Positions 5,882-6,938 of a stretch of 6,938 nucleotides of DNA are shown here, piece after piece (within the stretch, counting starts at the first letter, position 1; every line of letters starts with the position of its first letter). The stretch spans positions 1-6,938 of the forward strand of contig NZAX01000117.1 of the NCBI GenBank assembly GCA_002687665.1. Direction: 5' to 3'. The translations under genes and the position numbers were made by a program. The notes beneath the pieces are model-generated. The model saw nothing but the letters and a program-made list of their open reading frames with translations, made no database searches and was not told where the DNA came from. This DNA is from Flavobacteriaceae bacterium (GTDB lineage: Bacteria; Bacteroidota; Bacteroidia; Flavobacteriales; Flavobacteriaceae).

Positions 5882-6639
5882 AAAAACCAGAGAGAATGCG
5901 TTCAAGTGAATATGATAAATATTTACCCAAAGCAAAAAAATATTTTAAACTTGATGAAAAACAAATAGCAAAACTGAGATCCTTAAAGGAAAGCGGAGTA
6001 CCTACTAAAGACTTAGCAAAGATGTTTAGTATTTCTGTAACTAGTGTTAAACGTTATGCATCAGACGAAGCAAGGGAAAAAGATGTAGCTTACAGTAGAA
6101 AACATCGTGAGAAAACTTTTGTACCTGGTGTAAGAAAAAGAACTAAAAAACAAAGAGAACGTTTAAAAGTAACAGATAGAGAGCATAAAAAAACCCTGAG
6201 AGGGTTTTTTGTAAGTCAGTACAATGCAAAAATGAGCACCATAAAAAAAAGAGAAAAGTTAAAAAAGATTCATGAAGATGTTCCAATAATTACTCTAGAA
6301 GATTTATTATGGTTATGGGGTGAACATGTTAGAAAGTATGGTGTAAATTGTTATTACACAGGTGTTCCTTTAACTTTTTATGATCCCGATAATTTAAGAG
6401 CAGACACACTTTGCACTATAGATCGATTTGATTCTGAAAGAGGGTATACGATAGATAATATTGTTTTTTGTTGTTGGGAATTCAATAAACGTAAAAACAA
6501 CATTGGTATCAAGGACTGTATAAGAATATTAAAAAGATATAATGAAAGAAGAGAATTACGAGAACATTATGCAAATCAAGTTGATGACATAATGCCAGAA
6601 CGAAGAAGTTATTCTACAGGAGGAATGGTTGGAAGATGA
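5878..6639 (+). CDS. HTH plus HNH-like endonuclease protein
   Basis: A 253-residue protein overlapping the helicase stop as ATGA. Residues ~27-61 form a helix-turn-helix of resolvase/homeodomain type (QIAKLRSLKESGVPTKDLAK, then SVTSVKRYA). A very basic linker (62-150) follows. The C-terminal module has NCYYTGVPLTF (157-167), CTIDRFDSERGYTIDNIVFCC (179-199) and N203-K-R-K. That spacing (CxxTGxPL, then DRxDxxxGYxxxNI, then a Cys and N..K) is typical of a group of HNH-like phage nucleases in which the first His of HNH is not conserved. Here Cys-Thr occupies that place. It may cut or nick DNA at a site chosen by the HTH, as a homing or branch nuclease, or it may be inactive. An intrinsic-terminator-like hairpin sits in codons 104-111, between the two domains. 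ATG 6232 (M119) could give a separate C-terminal product but has no ribosome site. Confidence 0.78.
   Translation: MKKPERMRSSEYDKYLPKAKKYFKLDEKQIAKLRSLKESGVPTKDLAKMFSISVTSVKRYASDEAREKDVAYSRKHREKTFVPGVRKRTKKQRERLKVTDREHKKTLRGFFVSQYNAKMSTIKKREKLKKIHEDVPIITLEDLLWLWGEHVRKYGVNCYYTGVPLTFYDPDNLRADTLCTIDRFDSERGYTIDNIVFCCWEFNKRKNNIGIKDCIRILKRYNERRELREHYANQVDDIMPERRSYSTGGMVGR
6188..6210 (+). terminator. Terminator-like hairpin inside the HNH-like gene
   Basis: AAAAAACCCT (6188-6197) pairs with AGGGTTTTTT (6201-6210) around a three-base GAG loop. A C/G core, a short loop and a T-run at the 3' side are the form of a rho-independent terminator, and the A-run makes it bidirectional in shape. It lies in frame within the coding sequence (KKTLRGFF), so if active it would cut short mRNA for the HNH module and the genes downstream. 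The core has only three G-C pairs, so strength may be modest. Confidence 0.55.
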
Positions 6640-6842
6640 GTGCATATAAAACACAGGTCGGAGGTGACCATTACAAAAAATACAAGATACAACCCAGTGA
6701 ATTCATCAATAAAAACAAGTTGTTATTCGCAGAAGGATCTGCTATAAAATATATAGTTAGGCATCAAGATAAGGGAGGCAAAGAGAGCCTCGAGAAAGCG
6801 AAACACTTTATCGATATGATAATTGAAAGGGACTACAAATGA
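6636..6842 (+). CDS. DUF3310 family protein
   Basis: A 68-residue protein spanning the whole DUF3310 signature: VGGDHYKKYKIQPSEFI near the N-terminus, then LLFAEGSAIKYIVRHQDKGG, then ESLEKAKHFIDMIIERD. This is a very widespread small phage domain. It is related to part of phage T7 gp1.7, a nucleotide kinase, so such proteins are often labelled nucleotide kinase. T7 gp1.7 is about 196 residues, and the 68-residue form has no visible P-loop, so kinase activity should not be assumed. The start overlaps the stop of the HNH-like gene as ATGA and the end overlaps the next start in the same way, which indicates coupled translation. A role in nucleotide metabolism during replication fits the context but is inferred. 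Confidence 0.9.
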   Translation: MSAYKTQVGGDHYKKYKIQPSEFINKNKLLFAEGSAIKYIVRHQDKGGKESLEKAKHFIDMIIERDYK

Positions 6843-6938
6843 CAATTGAAGTTATAGAAAATTTTTTTCCAACAGAGTTTGCGTTTGAATTAGAACAAAG
6901 ACTTTTTAATGGGCATTTTGCTTGGGTATATAATAATC
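6839..6938 (+). CDS. Probable 2OG-Fe(II) oxygenase, N-terminal fragment
   Basis: The first 33 codons of a gene cut by the window edge, starting at an ATGA overlap with the DUF3310 gene. The sequence is MTIEVIENFFPTEFAFELEQ, then RLFNGHFAWVYNN. The pattern (I.VI.NFFP, then an amphipathic helix, then F.W.YN) resembles the N-terminus of the 2-oxoglutarate/Fe(II)-dependent oxygenases common in cyanophages and other marine phages. The catalytic HxD and distal His would lie beyond the window, so activity cannot be judged. Confidence 0.5.
   Translation, partial: MTIEVIENFFPTEFAFELEQRLFNGHFAWVYNN

Noticed and set aside
6187..6195. Possible programmed frameshift at a run of seven A followed by CCC
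   Set aside because: The zero frame is AAA AAA ACC, which does not place the classic X XXY YYZ heptamer in the correct phase, and the main frame continues intact into a good HNH-like module.
1..6938. tRNA genes, CRISPR arrays, insertion sequences, long direct repeats
   Set aside because: Read by eye for cloverleaf arms, regularly spaced repeats, transposase motifs and terminal repeats; none seen. Short or diverged repeats could be missed without computation.

Overview
The window looks like part of the early/replication region of a tailed double-stranded DNA phage. The genes are tightly packed with almost no intergenic DNA, and several overlap by 1 to 14 bases. The products are of phage type: a DUF3310 protein, an archaeo-eukaryotic-type (AEP) primase, a UvrD-like helicase, an HNH-like protein and an SSB-like protein. 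The AT-rich sequence and the resemblance of the unknown proteins to ones I recall from marine phages suggest a virus of a marine, perhaps alphaproteobacterial (SAR11-like), host. That host assignment is inference. No structural, lysis, tRNA, CRISPR or insertion-sequence feature is visible.

Layout. A leftward gene (bases 704 to 1, cut by the window edge) encodes the N-terminal part of an SNF2-type helicase. It is separated from a long rightward gene cluster by a short divergent control region (705 to 775). That region holds a perfect 8-bp inverted repeat whose arms each contain a TTGACA -35 box, pointing at each other. Rightward there follow: a conserved unknown protein (776), a coiled-coil unknown protein (1179), an SSB-like protein (1764), two small overlapping frames (2527, 2642), a fused AEP primase with a cysteine-rich domain (2850), a compact UvrD-like helicase (4370), an HTH plus HNH-like protein (5878), a DUF3310 protein (6636), and the first 33 codons of a probable 2OG-Fe(II) oxygenase (6839).

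How the genes may work together. The SSB-like protein coats single strands, the AEP primase makes primers, and the UvrD-like and SNF2-like enzymes move DNA or remodel protein-DNA complexes. Within this window there is neither a DnaG-type primase nor a DnaB-type helicase. Both the SSB-like protein and the primase end in a short acidic tail with a terminal Pro-Phe (DSVPF and EEAPF), which could dock both onto a shared partner such as a polymerase lying outside the window.

The least explained signals are at the nucleic-acid level: a perfect 20-bp GC-rich palindrome inside the coiled-coil gene, a perfect 13-bp hairpin immediately after the SSB-like gene, an intrinsic-terminator-like hairpin in the middle of the HNH-like gene, and the face-to-face promoter pair. 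No gene-free stretch exceeds about 75 bases.
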